Assembly (NCBI RefSeq): GCF_007000325.2
Contig: NZ_CP117267.1
Span: forward strand, 2,929,001 to 2,993,000
Length of the DNA stretch: 64,000 nt
Source: Rhizobium rhododendri
GTDB taxonomy: Bacteria > Pseudomonadota > Alphaproteobacteria > Rhizobiales > Rhizobiaceae
Reading direction: 5' to 3'
The notes under the pieces: generated by a model
The model's database searches: none
The model's input: only the letters and a program-made list of their open reading frames with translations
Told to the model about the DNA's origin: nothing
Position numbers and translations under genes: made by a program
Part shown: in pieces, positions 51,427 to 60,981 of the stretch
Numbering within the stretch: position 1 is the first letter of the stretch
Layout: each line of letters begins with the position of its first letter

Positions 51427-53490
51427 TTATGCGGCCAAGCCTTTTTGCGCCAGCATAGCATCCGGGCTCGGCAATTTGCCGCGGAACGCCCGGTAAGCAT
51501 CTTCCGGGTCGATGGAGCCGCCGACCGAATAGATGTGAGCCTTCAGCTTCTCGGCCATCTCGGGATTGAAGGCGTCGCCGGTTTCCGTGAAGGCTGCGAA
51601 GGCGTCGGCATCGAGCACCTCGGACCACATGTAGGAATAGTAGCCGGCCGAATATCCGTCCCCGGCAAAAACATGCTGGAAATGCGGGCTGGCGTGCCGC
51701 ATCACCATCGATTTCGGCATGCCGAGCGTGGCCAGAATCTCCGCCTGTTCCGCCATCGGATCCTCGACCGGCCCACGCGTATGGAATGCCATGTCGACGA
51801 GCGCCGACGATGTGAACTCGACGGTATTGAATCCGGAGTTGAAAGTCCGGGCGGCCAGAACCTTGTCGAGCAGCGCCTGCGGCATCGGCTCGCCGGTCTG
51901 GTAGTGCACGGCATAGGTCTTCAGGATATCGGGCACCGTCAGCCAGTGCTCGTAGAGTTGTGACGGCAATTCGACGAAATCGCGCGATACGCCTGTGCCG
52001 GCAACCGACGGGTAGGTGACATCGGAGAGCATTCCGTGCAGCGCATGGCCGAACTCGTGGAACAGCGTGTAGGCATCCCCCATCGACAACAGCGCCGGCT
52101 TGCCCTCGGCCGGCTTGGCGAAATTGCAGACATTGTAGATGATCGGCCGCTCGCCCAAAGCGCCGTTCTTCAACGGCAGCTTGTGCTGAGACTGGAAGGC
52201 ACTCATCCAGGCGCCGGAACGCTTCGACGGCCGGGCAAAATAGTCGCCGAGGAACATCGCGATGAGCTTGTTGGAACGGTCGCGGATTTCAAAGACGCGG
52301 ACATCCGGATGATAGGCGGGCGCATCGTGGATCTCGACGGCATGAAGGCCGAAGAGGCGGCCGGCAACGTCGAAGCAGGCTGCGATGATCTTGTCGAGCT
52401 GCAGGTAGGGCTTCAGTTCGGCCTCGGAAAAATCAAACCGCTCCGTGCGGATCTTTTCCGAATAGAAGCGCCAGTCCCAGGGCATGACATCGTGGTTGCC
52501 GCCGCCTGCCTTGATCAAGGCGGCAATATCCGTCTCTTCTTCCCGCGCCCTGGCGACAGCCTTGGCCCAGACCGTGGTCAGCAGATGGTTCACCGCCTCG
52601 GGCGTCTTCGCCATGGTGTTGTCGAGCTTCAGTTCGGCATAATTGCCATAGCCGAGCAACTTTGCCTTTTCGAAACGCAGCGCCAGCGTCTGGCGGATGA
52701 TGTCGCGATTGTCCGTCTCCCCGCCGTTGCGGCCGCGCGCCACCCAGGCCTCAAACGCCTGCTCGCGCAGGTCGCGACGCTCGGAAAAGGTCAGGAACGG
52801 CTCGATAATCGAGCGCGACAGCGTCACCGCATACTTGCCCGCATCCCCACGCTCCGTGGCAGCTGCCGCCATGGCCTCGGTGACAAACCCCGGCAGGCCG
52901 GCAAGATCGGCCGCGTCGGACAGGACCAGCGCCCAGCCCTTCTCGTCGGCCAGCACGTTCTGGCCGAAACTGGCGCCGAGGCCTGCCAGCGTCTCGTTGA
53001 TTGCAGCCAGCCGCTCCTGCTCCGGTTTTGCGAGCTTTGCGCCAGAGCGCACGAAGCCTTTCCAGTGGCGCTCCAGCACGCGGCTTTCCTCGAGCGTCAG
53101 GCCGAGCGTATCTCTCATTTCCCAGAGTGCATCGATCCGGGCAAACAGCGCCGCGTTCATGCCGATCTTCGAATAGTGGCGTGACATCTTGGGCGCGATC
53201 TCGCGCTCCAGGCCCTGGATCACGTCGTTGGTATGGGCACCGGCCTTGCTCCAGAACAGCGACGAGACGCGCGACAACTCGTCGCCGACGATCTCCAAGG
53301 CGACGATGGTGTTGGCAAAAGTCGGTGGCTCCGGATTGTTGGCAATCTGGTCGATCTCGCCGTTGTGCAGTTCCATGGCAGCATCAAAGGCTGGCCCAAA
53401 GTCGGCGTCATGGACGCGGTCGAAGTGCGGCAGTCCCTCATGCCCTGTCCATTCGACGAGGGCGGGATTGACGGAGAGTTGCGATGACAT
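51427..53490 (-). CDS. M3-family peptidase (oligopeptidase A / peptidyl-dipeptidase Dcp)
   Basis: Cytosolic zinc metallopeptidase of 687 residues that breaks down oligopeptides. The zinc motif HEFGH is at 478-482 in TLFHEFGHALHGM, with the third ligand in the following GTGVSRDFVELPSQL block. Length and both ends fit the Dcp/OpdA group; which of the two cannot be decided. The ATG at 53490 has AAGGATG upstream; the longer frame to 53547 is rejected. It lies upstream of typA on the same strand, 187 bases away. Confidence 0.95.
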   Translation of the reverse strand: MSSQLSVNPALVEWTGHEGLPHFDRVHDADFGPAFDAAMELHNGEIDQIANNPEPPTFANTIVALEIVGDELSRVSSLFWSKAGAHTNDVIQGLEREIAPKMSRHYSKIGMNAALFARIDALWEMRDTLGLTLEESRVLERHWKGFVRSGAKLAKPEQERLAAINETLAGLGASFGQNVLADEKGWALVLSDAADLAGLPGFVTEAMAAAATERGDAGKYAVTLSRSIIEPFLTFSERRDLREQAFEAWVARGRNGGETDNRDIIRQTLALRFEKAKLLGYGNYAELKLDNTMAKTPEAVNHLLTTVWAKAVARAREEETDIAALIKAGGGNHDVMPWDWRFYSEKIRTERFDFSEAELKPYLQLDKIIAACFDVAGRLFGLHAVEIHDAPAYHPDVRVFEIRDRSNKLIAMFLGDYFARPSKRSGAWMSAFQSQHKLPLKNGALGERPIIYNVCNFAKPAEGKPALLSMGDAYTLFHEFGHALHGMLSDVTYPSVAGTGVSRDFVELPSQLYEHWLTVPDILKTYAVHYQTGEPMPQALLDKVLAARTFNSGFNTVEFTSSALVDMAFHTRGPVEDPMAEQAEILATLGMPKSMVMRHASPHFQHVFAGDGYSAGYYSYMWSEVLDADAFAAFTETGDAFNPEMAEKLKAHIYSVGGSIDPEDAYRAFRGKLPSPDAMLAQKGLAA

Positions 53491-53606
53491 GGGACATCCT
53501 TTCGGCATCAGATTGGTCACGGGCATATAAGAACCCCGGACCGGCAATGGTATGGTGATCGCAGCCTCTCAGCAAAACGGTGCGGCGGCGACATGTTGGA
53601 GAGGCA

Positions 53607-54248
53607 TCAGGCCCTGCGCCACCCGAGCAGCCCCGGCGCGGAATGCAAGAGCGCCTGCGCAGCAAAACCCATGAACAAAACCCCGGAGCAGCGCACGATG
53701 ACGCGTTCGTGGGACCGATAGAGCCGCCGCACGGCGCCGGCACCGATGATACCGATCAGAATGATATCGGCGGCCACGAACCCGGCAAAGGCAACGCCCA
53801 GCAGCAACGGAAGCTCGCTGAACTGCAAGGCACTGGCCGAACCGGCGACAAGCGCCGTGAAGGTCGCGAGCGCCACCGGATATCCCTTTGGATTGGTGGC
53901 GCCGAAGATAAGGCCGCGTCGGAAGGGGCGCTCGACTGCGATCATCGCCGCACCGTCGACCCGGGGCTTGGCGGTCACCGCGTGCCAGCCGATCCAGGCG
54001 AGATAGAGGCCACAGAACAAGCCAAGCAGATCGAATACGAGGCTGCCGATGGTCCGCGCACCGATGATTGCGGTCAGGGCCAGGGCAGACCACATGAGGT
54101 CGCCGAACAGATGGCCGCACATGAAAAGCGCCCCCGCCCTTCGCCCCTGGCCTGCACCTATTCCCAGCAGCGCCAGAAAAGCCGGACCGGGAATGAGCAC
54201 GTAAAACAGTGCGGCAAGGAAAGTGCCGGCAATCAGGGAGGAGGTCAT
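53607..54248 (-). CDS. LysE-family transporter
   Basis: Inner-membrane exporter of 213 residues with about six helices; the N-terminal YVLIPGPAFLALLGIGAGQGRRAG and central ATNPKGYPVALATF are typical. The substrate is unknown. It is divergent from marR with 150 bases between the starts, an arrangement usual for a transporter and its local regulator. GAGGAGG-like sequence is not present; AGGAGG reads on the opposite strand only. Confidence 0.86.
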   Translation of the reverse strand: MTSSLIAGTFLAALFYVLIPGPAFLALLGIGAGQGRRAGALFMCGHLFGDLMWSALALTAIIGARTIGSLVFDLLGLFCGLYLAWIGWHAVTAKPRVDGAAMIAVERPFRRGLIFGATNPKGYPVALATFTALVAGSASALQFSELPLLLGVAFAGFVAADIILIGIIGAGAVRRLYRSHERVIVRCSGVLFMGFAAQALLHSAPGLLGWRRA

Positions 54249-54398
54249 GGCACGGTTTCCGCTTGATTTGCGGCCAGCTTAACGCCGGCACTGCGGGCGT
54301 CAAGGCGCCCTTGTCGCCGGCAAAGATTCAATTGTGTTCACGCTATAGAGTGATTAAGGAAAACCAGAGAGAACCGCGATAAAGAGCCGAGAAACGCA

Positions 54399-54878
54399 AT
54401 GAGCATCACAATAGATACGGATACGCTCGCATTTCTCGTCGCCGATTGTGCACGGCTGATGCGAATGGCTTTCGAGAAACGCATCTCGTCGGCCGGCCTC
54501 GGCATCACCGCCGGCGAGGCAAGAACCCTCGTTCAGATCGCTGCGGTCAACGGCAGCCGACAACTCGACATCGCTATACGCATGGGGCTTGAGCCGATGA
54601 CGGTGAGCGCTTTCCTCGACCGTCTGCAGGCCCGCGGCCTGATCGAACGCCAGCCCGACCCCCTGGACCGCCGTGCAAAGCGGATACTCCTGTCGGATGC
54701 TGCGGAAGACATGATCCGCGCCATCAGCATCGAAATCGCGGCCGTCCAGCAGGAAGCAACGATGGGGCTGGACGAGCAGGCTTTGTGCGACGTGAGCAAG
54801 GCTCTCAAAAGCTTCCGGCTCAACCTGCAGAAAGTCGAACAACCCGCAATCGAAAACGCTCCGATCACAGATAGCTGA
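54399..54878 (+). CDS. MarR-family transcriptional regulator
   Basis: A 159-residue winged-helix regulator. The wHTH lies at about 50-110, with LEPMTVSAFLDRLQARGLIERQPDPLDRRAKRILLSD carrying the recognition helix and the wing (DRRAKR). Flanking helices give the usual dimer. It is divergent from a LysE-family exporter, its most likely target, and convergent with argG. The 150-base gap contains no obvious long palindrome. It probably responds to a small ligand, which cannot be named. Confidence 0.92.
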   Translation: MSITIDTDTLAFLVADCARLMRMAFEKRISSAGLGITAGEARTLVQIAAVNGSRQLDIAIRMGLEPMTVSAFLDRLQARGLIERQPDPLDRRAKRILLSDAAEDMIRAISIEIAAVQQEATMGLDEQALCDVSKALKSFRLNLQKVEQPAIENAPITDS

Positions 54879-54886
54879 ATTTACCC

Positions 54887-54922
54887 GAAAAAGGCCCGCC
54901 ACCATGAGCGGTGACAGGCCTT
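54887..54922 (-). terminator. Rho-independent terminator after argG
   Basis: A 13-base-pair stem, 54891-54903 with 54910-54922, including two G-T wobbles and a 6-base loop, is followed on the minus strand by a short T run. It lies 22 bases after the argG stop and 9 bases beyond the marR stop. Confidence 0.85.
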
Positions 54923-54943
54923 GATCAGGCTGAGCTCGATGGC

Positions 54944-56167
54944 TCAGTTCGACAGGTTGCGCTTGCCGAGCGTGCGCAGGCGCAGGGCGTTGAGCTTGAT
55001 GAAGCCGGCTGCATCCTTCTGGTCGTAGGCGCCCTGGTCGTCCTCGAAGGTGACCAGCTTGTCGGAATACAGCGACTTCGGGCTCTCGCGGCCGATGACC
55101 ATGACATTACCCTTGTAGAGCTTCAGCGTCACTTCGCCCTCCACATGCTCCTGGCTCTTATCGATCGCCGCCTGCAGCATTTCGCGCTCCGGCGAATACC
55201 AGAAGCCGAAATAGATGAGCTCCGCATAGCGCGGCATCAGTTCATCCTTCAGATGCGCAGCCCCGCGATCGAGCGTGATCGATTCCATCGTCCGGTGGGC
55301 GGTCAGCAGGATCGTGCCGCCCGGCGTCTCGTAGACGCCGCGCGACTTCATGCCAACGAAACGGTTCTCGACGAGATCGAGACGGCCGATACCGTTGTCC
55401 CGGCCGTAGTCGTTGAGGGTGGCGAGCAAGGTCGCCGGGCTCATCCTGATGCCGTTGACGGACACCGCATCGCCACGCTCGAAGCCGACCTTGATAATGG
55501 TCGCCTTGTCGGGTGCGGATTCCGGAGAAATGGTGCGCATATGCACATATTCCGGCGCTTCCTGCGACGGGTCTTCCAGAACCTTGCCCTCGGAGGACGA
55601 GTGCAGCAGGTTGGCGTCGACCGAGAACGGCGCTTCGCCCTTCTTGTCCTTGGCAACCGGGATCTGGTGCGCTTCAGCAAAGGCCAGCAGGTCTGTCCGC
55701 GACTTGAAGTCCCAGTCGCGCCAGGGGGCGATGATCTTGATATCGGGGTTCAGCGCGTAGGCAGCGAGTTCGAAACGAACCTGGTCGTTGCCCTTGCCGG
55801 TCGCGCCGTGGGCAATCGCATCGGCGCCGGTTTTGCGGGCGATCTCGATCAGGTGCTTGGAGATCAGCGGCCGGGCAATCGACGTGCCGAGCAGGTAGAC
55901 GCCTTCATAGACGGCATTGGCGCGGAACATCGGGAAGACGAAATCGCGGACGAACTCTTCGCGGACGTCCTCGATGTAGATTTCCTTGATGCCCATCATC
56001 TCGGCCTTCTTGCGGGCCGGCTCCAGCTCTTCGCCCTGGCCGAGATCGGCAGTGAAGGTGACGACTTCGGCGCCGAGTTCCGTCTGCAGCCATTTCAGGA
56101 TGATTGAGGTGTCGAGACCGCCGGAATAAGCGAGAACGACTTTTTTCACGTCTTTGTGCGATACCAT
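54944..56167 (-). CDS. argG: Argininosuccinate synthase
   Basis: Joins citrulline and aspartate with ATP in arginine biosynthesis. The 407-residue protein has the pyrophosphatase-loop motif YSGGLDTS at 14-21, the block [12 protein letters not shown] and IENRFVG-like [12 protein letters not shown]. Length is normal. The ATG at 56167 is chosen; the longer frame to 56275 adds an N-terminus that is not part of the family. A downstream terminator is listed separately. Confidence 0.97.
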   Translation of the reverse strand: MVSHKDVKKVVLAYSGGLDTSIILKWLQTELGAEVVTFTADLGQGEELEPARKKAEMMGIKEIYIEDVREEFVRDFVFPMFRANAVYEGVYLLGTSIARPLISKHLIEIARKTGADAIAHGATGKGNDQVRFELAAYALNPDIKIIAPWRDWDFKSRTDLLAFAEAHQIPVAKDKKGEAPFSVDANLLHSSSEGKVLEDPSQEAPEYVHMRTISPESAPDKATIIKVGFERGDAVSVNGIRMSPATLLATLNDYGRDNGIGRLDLVENRFVGMKSRGVYETPGGTILLTAHRTMESITLDRGAAHLKDELMPRYAELIYFGFWYSPEREMLQAAIDKSQEHVEGEVTLKLYKGNVMVIGRESPKSLYSDKLVTFEDDQGAYDQKDAAGFIKLNALRLRTLGKRNLSN

Positions 56168-56275
56168 GATGATGAGGTCCGTTTTTATGCGCGCGGCGCC
56201 GGACGCCGCAAATCTTGATGTCGCGGCACTTTTATCGAGATTAGCGCCATGCGCAAGACAAACTGAAGCCGGCAT

Positions 56276-56569
56276 TCAGCGCAGATGCGCAGTAATATTC
56301 ATACGTTGATGCAGGATACGAATGATTGTGACCGCGCGCGCATCGGCTTTCTAAACGATGAAATGTGCACCGCTGCGAATAAGAAAGTAGCCATGCTTTA
56401 TCCGAGCGGCCAGCAGTCCGAATTTTGCCCCCGTTGAAACGGCCTCGCAACAGGCGCGAATTTCAAGGACATAATCCTCCGCCTGCTGAAATCCCCAGTT
56501 TGCCTCGGTATAGTCATATATTTCATCGAGGTCGCCCGCCGCTTTAGGCGAGTAGACCAAACGCTTCAT
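56276..56569 (-). pseudogene. parE: ParE-family toxin gene with in-frame nonsense codon
   Basis: Reading from the ATG at 56569 gives a typical RelE/ParE start, then TEANWGFQQAEDYVLEI and later GYFLIRSGAHFIV. Codon 73 (56353-56351) is TAG. The same frame then continues through KADARAVTIIRILHQRMNIT to a TGA at 56276, and the IxRILHQRMN block is the conserved C-terminal strand of ParE. A family member of about 97 residues has thus been cut to 72 by one substitution, most simply from TAT or TAC. The loss of the last strand probably inactivates the toxin. The ATG overlaps the parD stop by 4 bases, as in intact modules. Confidence 0.85.
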
Positions 56570-56811
56570 CGTTGAAGCCGGTTGGCACGTTTTCTTTCGA
56601 TGAAAGCATCGAAATCAAACGGCTGCGGCTCCCCGGATTCTTCACCTTCAGCGATTGCCGCGCGAATTGCCTCCAACTCGGCTCGCTGTCGAAGAAGTTG
56701 CAGGGATGCCTCGACGACCTCTTCGGCCGAGCCGTAAAATCCGCCGTTCACCTGCTCATCGATAAATTCATCCATCTGCGGATCGAGCGTCACGGATATG
56801 ACCTTCGTCAC
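56566..56811 (-). CDS. parD: ParD-family antitoxin
   Basis: Antitoxin of 81 residues: an N-terminal ribbon-helix-helix DNA-binding part (TKVISVTLDPQMDEFIDEQV, then YGSAEEVVEASLQLL) and an acidic C-terminal tail that in the family wraps the toxin. It appears intact. The start is GTG at 56811, preceded by AGGAGG at a spacing of 5 bases. The protein probably represses its own promoter, located in the 83 bases before it. A longer frame to 56922 overlaps the divergent SDR start and is rejected. Confidence 0.88.
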   Translation of the reverse strand: MTKVISVTLDPQMDEFIDEQVNGGFYGSAEEVVEASLQLLRQRAELEAIRAAIAEGEESGEPQPFDFDAFIERKRANRLQR

Positions 56812-56894
56812 AGTCCCCTCCTGCCATTTGACTTGGTCGTTCAATCTACCATATCTGCTAGCGCCAAAACAATGTCTCAACCGGGAGCGACGAC

Positions 56895-57755
56895 ATGACG
56901 AACGCACAAGCCGTATTCGCAAAATCCAACGTCGCCGTCATAACCGGTGGCGCTTCCGGCATCGGCTTTTCCGCTGCCAAAAACTTTGCTGCGCGCGGCA
57001 TGAGCGTCGTCTTGGTAGACCTCGGTGGCGACCGGTTGGCAAAGGCAAAGAAAGAGATCATCGCCCTTTCCAATGGTAGCGACGAACATGTCATGGCCAT
57101 CGAGACCGATGTCAGTGACAAGGAATCGCTGGACGCCCTGGAGCGCACCGTCATCCAGCGCTTCGGCCGCGTCCATGTACTGATGAACAATGCCGGCATC
57201 GGCCCGGAGACATCGATCTTCAGCCCGCAGGCCGCCTGGGACAACATTCTCGGCGTCAACATGATGGGCGTGATCAACGGCACCAGGACATTCGGGCCGC
57301 ACATGATCGGCCACGGCGAGCCGGGCATGATCATCAACACCGGCTCCAAGCAGGGCATTACCACGCCGCCGGGAAACCCTGCCTACAACGTCTCCAAGGC
57401 CGGCGTGAAGGCTTTCACCGAGGCGCTGCAGCATGAACTTCGCAACACGGAAGGTTGCCGTATCACCGCCCACCTGCTGATACCGGGCTTTGTCTACACA
57501 CCTCTTACAAAGGGCGACCGCACGGAGAAGCCCGCCGCCGCCTGGACACCGGACGAGACCGTCGATTTCATGATGAAAAGTCTTGAGCGCGACGATTTCT
57601 ACATCCTCTGCCCCGACAACGATGTGCCCCGTTCACTGGATGAAAAGCGAATTCTCTGGGCCGCTGGCGATATCGTCGAAAACAGGCCTCCGCTGTCGCG
57701 CTGGCACGGGGGGTACGATGACGCATTCAAGGCCTTTGTCGCCGGCAAGGGCTGA
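56895..57755 (+). CDS. SDR-family NAD(P)-dependent oxidoreductase
   Basis: A 286-residue short-chain dehydrogenase with TGGASGIG near residue 17, NNAGIGPETS, catalytic Ser in NTGSKQG and YNVSKAGV with the Tyr-Lys pair. The C-terminal 60 residues (ERDDFYILCPDNDVPRSLDEKRILWA) go beyond the shortest members of the family. Substrate is unknown. GGGAGCGACGAC stands before the ATG. It is divergent from parDE and 60 bases before a LysE gene. Confidence 0.9.
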   Translation: MTNAQAVFAKSNVAVITGGASGIGFSAAKNFAARGMSVVLVDLGGDRLAKAKKEIIALSNGSDEHVMAIETDVSDKESLDALERTVIQRFGRVHVLMNNAGIGPETSIFSPQAAWDNILGVNMMGVINGTRTFGPHMIGHGEPGMIINTGSKQGITTPPGNPAYNVSKAGVKAFTEALQHELRNTEGCRITAHLLIPGFVYTPLTKGDRTEKPAAAWTPDETVDFMMKSLERDDFYILCPDNDVPRSLDEKRILWAAGDIVENRPPLSRWHGGYDDAFKAFVAGKG

Positions 57756-57815
57756 TTGGCAACAGCCGCTAAACAAGGTAGGCATCCTGGAAACCTTTGA
57801 TCCGAGGAGCCTGCC

Positions 57816-58457
57816 ATGGACTTCCTGCCGAGCTTTGCGACGGCGCTCGCTTTTGTCGCCGCAAGCCTTCTTCTGGCCGCAACGCCAGGCCCGGACATGA
57901 CGCTTTCGATCAGCCGCGCCCTGTCGCAGGGCAAGACGCCTGCGCTGTTTGTCGTACTTGGGACCAGCCTCGGAATCGTCGTCCACACGATGCTGGTGGC
58001 GTTTGGGATATCGGCCCTGATCACGGCCTCTCCGGTTGCCTTCACAATCCTGAAGACCGGCGGCGCGGCCTATCTCCTGTGGCTCGCTGTTCAGGCCATC
58101 CGCTTCGGCTCGAAACTCAGCGTCAATGCCGTGGAAGAGCCGAAAGTGTCACCGCTGTCGAACATGGCGAGCGGGTTTTGGGTCAACCTCCTGAACCCGA
58201 AGGTCATCATCTTCTTCATGACCTTCCTGCCGCAGTTCGTCACTGCCGGCGATCCGGCCGTCACCCAGAAGCTGCTCTTCTTCGGTTTTCTGTTCATTTC
58301 GGTCGGCATGCCGGTGAACGCCCTGGTCGTGCTCGCGTCAGACAGGCTGGCCTCGTGGCTGCAGAACAACAGGAAAGTCTTGCGCGGCATGGACTACACC
58401 TTCGCCGGCGTCTTCTCGATCTTCGCGGCGAAGATCCTGCTTACCCACGCGCGCTAA
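57816..58457 (+). CDS. LysE/RhtB-family amino-acid exporter
   Basis: Membrane exporter of 213 residues with about six helices. It has the N-terminal LAATPGPDMTLSISRALSQG block and the central NLLNPKVIIFFMTFLPQFV motif of RhtB-type proteins. Substrate unknown. It follows the SDR gene by 60 bases in the same direction and may share a transcript. Third member of the LysE superfamily in this window. Confidence 0.9.
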   Translation: MDFLPSFATALAFVAASLLLAATPGPDMTLSISRALSQGKTPALFVVLGTSLGIVVHTMLVAFGISALITASPVAFTILKTGGAAYLLWLAVQAIRFGSKLSVNAVEEPKVSPLSNMASGFWVNLLNPKVIIFFMTFLPQFVTAGDPAVTQKLLFFGFLFISVGMPVNALVVLASDRLASWLQNNRKVLRGMDYTFAGVFSIFAAKILLTHAR

Positions 58458-58603
58458 GTACGTCGCGTGGTCGGCCATCCCTGCGGGTGATATAGATCAA
58501 CGCACCCGAGCGCGCCGACCGCAAAGATCGCAATTGCAATCCCGTCGAAATGGGTCGCCGTCAGTTTCGTCTGCTCGTTGCGAACGACTTCGCCCGTTGA
58601 CCG

Positions 58604-59839
58604 TCAGTCCTCGCCGTGGTTGGCGATCATCATCGCTTCAAAGGCGAGGCGGTCGGTCTTGCGCATGCGCTCCGAATCCGATTTCAGCTGGCCGCAGGCG
58701 GCGAGAATATCGCGTCCGCGTGGCGTACGGATCGGCGAGGCATAGCCGGCCGCATTGATGAAATCGGCAAATTTCTCGATCTGCTCCCAGTCCGAACACT
58801 GGTAATTACTGCCAGGCCAGGGATTGAACGGGATAAGGTTGATCTTTGCCGGCACGCCCTTAAGCAGCTGAATGAGCCCCTTGGCATCTTCCAGGCTGTC
58901 GTTGACGTCCTTCAGCATCACATATTCGAACGTGATGCGGCGGGCGTTCGACAGGCCGGGATATTTGCGGCAGGCGTCGATCAGGTCCTTCAGCGGATAC
59001 TTCTTGTTGATCGGCACCAGGATGTCGCGCAGATCGTCGCGCACAGCGTGCAGCGATATCGCCAGCATGACGCCGATTTCGTCACCGGTGCGGAAGATCT
59101 CCGGCACCACGCCCGAGGTCGAAAGCGTGATGCGACGACGCGACAGCGACAGGCCGTCACCGTCGGAGGCGATCAGCAGGGCGGTCTTCACGGCCTCGAA
59201 ATTATAGAGCGGCTCGCCCATGCCCATCATCACCATGTTCGAGACCTTGCGGCCTTCGGCAGGCATGGCGGTACCCACAGGCGTATCGCGATCGGGGAAG
59301 TCGCCGAGCCGGTCGCGTGCCAGCAGCAGCTGCGAGAGGATTTCCTCGGCCGTCAGGTTGCGGACCAGCCGCTGGGTGCCGGTGTGGCAGAAGGAACAGG
59401 TGAGGGTGCAGCCGACCTGGCTGGAGACGCACAGCGTCCCGCGGCCTTCCTCCGGGATATAGACGGTTTCGATCTCGACCGGTCGTCCTGCACCGCGTGC
59501 CGGAAAACGCATCAGCCATTTGCGGGTGCCGTCGTTGGAGACCTGCTCCTCGACGATCTCCGGGCGGGCGATGGTAAAATGCTGCTTCAGCATTTCGCGC
59601 ATGTCCTTGGCAACGTTGACCATGGCGTCGAAATCAGACACCCCGCGCACATACAGCCAGTTCCACAACTGGCTGACGCGCATCTTGATCTGCTTTTCGG
59701 GAACGCCCTTGTCGCGCAGTGCCTGCCCCATCTCCTCGCGCGTCAGGCCGATCAAAGACGGCTTCGGCAGAGCTTCGCCACCGCGCACGACGGGCGCCGA
59801 AGCGGGCTTGGCAATGGTCATGGCATCTATCACGGACAT
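58604..59839 (-). CDS. rlmN: 23S rRNA/tRNA adenine C2-methyltransferase
   Basis: Radical SAM enzyme that methylates C2 of A2503 in 23S rRNA and A37 in some tRNAs. The 411-residue protein has the cluster motif CTLTCSFC with Cys144, Cys148 and Cys151, the GMGEPLYNF block, the [13 protein letters not shown] block and the mechanistic Cys382 in AACGQL. The ATG at 59839 (MSVIDAMT) has GGATG-like sequence upstream; the frame to 59950 is longer but unsupported. Confidence 0.96.
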   Translation of the reverse strand: MSVIDAMTIAKPASAPVVRGGEALPKPSLIGLTREEMGQALRDKGVPEKQIKMRVSQLWNWLYVRGVSDFDAMVNVAKDMREMLKQHFTIARPEIVEEQVSNDGTRKWLMRFPARGAGRPVEIETVYIPEEGRGTLCVSSQVGCTLTCSFCHTGTQRLVRNLTAEEILSQLLLARDRLGDFPDRDTPVGTAMPAEGRKVSNMVMMGMGEPLYNFEAVKTALLIASDGDGLSLSRRRITLSTSGVVPEIFRTGDEIGVMLAISLHAVRDDLRDILVPINKKYPLKDLIDACRKYPGLSNARRITFEYVMLKDVNDSLEDAKGLIQLLKGVPAKINLIPFNPWPGSNYQCSDWEQIEKFADFINAAGYASPIRTPRGRDILAACGQLKSDSERMRKTDRLAFEAMMIANHGED

Positions 59840-60010
59840 GGGATCATCCAAAAGGTTGATGCCTGCCGTGCTTCGAGGAAGCTGCAGGCGCGATCTAGGG
59901 TATTGAAATTGAATTCGGTGACGGAAGGGGCGACAGCATCGCAGGCACATCCGCAGTTCGCGGCGGCAATAGCACTAATTTCGTCGCCCGTCATCCCCCT
60001 GAAAATGCCA

Positions 60011-60033
60011 GAGGCCGGCGCAAGGCCAGCCTC
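60011..60033 (-). terminator. Terminator-like hairpin after the IalB-family gene
   Basis: GAGGC-C-GGC (60011-60019) pairs with GCC-A-GCCTC (60025-60033), with one mismatch and a 5-base loop; on the minus strand TGGCATTTTC follows. A second dyad, CGCTTTTC/GAAAAGCG, stands at 60050-60071 and has no T run. Either could end the upstream transcript. Confidence 0.45.
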
Positions 60034-60085
60034 CATGATCTTGCACCCGCGCTTTTCACACACGAAAAGCGAAACCCGGCTCAGC

Positions 60086-60643
60086 CTACTTGCAGCTCTC
60101 GATCTGCTTCAGCGAGGCGGAAATGCCAGCCAGCGAGTAGGTGTAGGATGTCCCCGTACCCTTCTTCGACGTCGCGGTGACGGTCAGGGAGTGGCCGGTC
60201 TTCATGGCCGAGACCAAAGCCGGCTCCTGTGCGGCGTTCTCGACCCATGCAGCCTTGTCCTTGGTAAACATCACGAACGTCTTGTTGTCGATGGTGACGT
60301 TGACCTTGGAGTTTTCCTTCAGCACATAGCCCATCATCGCCTGGGGCTCGTAGGAGATGTTCTGGCCGGGGCGCTGGGTGACGATGAAGAAGTTGTCGCC
60401 GTGGTCGATGCCCGTTGCCGGCAGCTTTGCCGTCGGCACCGACAGGACGTAGCACACCTTGCCGGTTCCCGACTGGTAGGAATAGGCACCCCAGGCATCG
60501 AACTGCTTGATGCGGGTCGGCGCTGCAGATTGCGTCTGGGCGGCAGCCGCAGGCGCGGCCTTTGGCTTGGTTTTCTGAGCGGATGCGATGCCGGCGGTGG
60601 CCAGAACGAGCGTGAGGGCGATTGCGGAGCTTTTTACAAACAT
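60086..60643 (-). CDS. Invasion-associated locus B (IalB) family protein
   Basis: Exported protein of 185 residues: signal sequence with cleavage likely after ASA near residue 22, an Ala/Pro-rich linker to about 42, then the IalB domain with WGAYSYQSGTGKVCYVLS, a GDNFFIVTQRPGQNISYEPQ strand pair and a second Cys at the C-terminus (ESCK). In Bartonella IalB is needed for erythrocyte invasion; in free-living rhizobia the role is unknown. GGAAATC lies before the ATG. It lies upstream of rlmN on the same strand, 246 bases away. Confidence 0.88.
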   Translation of the reverse strand: MFVKSSAIALTLVLATAGIASAQKTKPKAAPAAAAQTQSAAPTRIKQFDAWGAYSYQSGTGKVCYVLSVPTAKLPATGIDHGDNFFIVTQRPGQNISYEPQAMMGYVLKENSKVNVTIDNKTFVMFTKDKAAWVENAAQEPALVSAMKTGHSLTVTATSKKGTGTSYTYSLAGISASLKQIESCK

Positions 60644-60981
60644 GATTTCCTGCCGGTTTCTTGCGATCCAGAGCCCGACGTGAATTTCGTCGGGAGATGC
60701 GTATTCACGAGGCGCCTTATTTTGGCGTAATTTCGGTTACCAAACCGTCAATGGGATGGTCGATTGCCTCTTAACTGTGCCGATTCAGTCAAGCGATGAT
60801 CGATGGATTGTCGAAACTTCTGAAGATAGATGGACCTGATTGGCGAGATCGCCAGCCTTTATAGCGATTTAAGACAGAAAGATTCAGGCAAGAGTTTGAC
60901 GTTTATAAAATCCGCTGTACCTCATAAACCATTCGGACGACGGTTGCGAGTTGCAAGAGCTGGGGGGCAGGTGGAGGGGAA
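60644..60981. other. Divergent intergenic region upstream of the sigma-factor gene
   Basis: This 338-base gap must hold promoters for the IalB-family gene (minus) and the sigma gene (plus). TTGACG at 60896-60901 with a weak partner 16 bases later is the best sigma70-like candidate on the plus strand. A short frame at 60830-61090 overlaps the sigma gene out of frame and has no family match. I see no strong inverted repeat and no clear ECF-type autoregulatory motif. Confidence 0.4.

Noticed and set aside
59830..60063. 77-residue minus-strand frame between the IalB-family gene and rlmN
   Set aside because: It overlaps the rlmN start and a hairpin, has no ribosome site and its translation looks non-coding.
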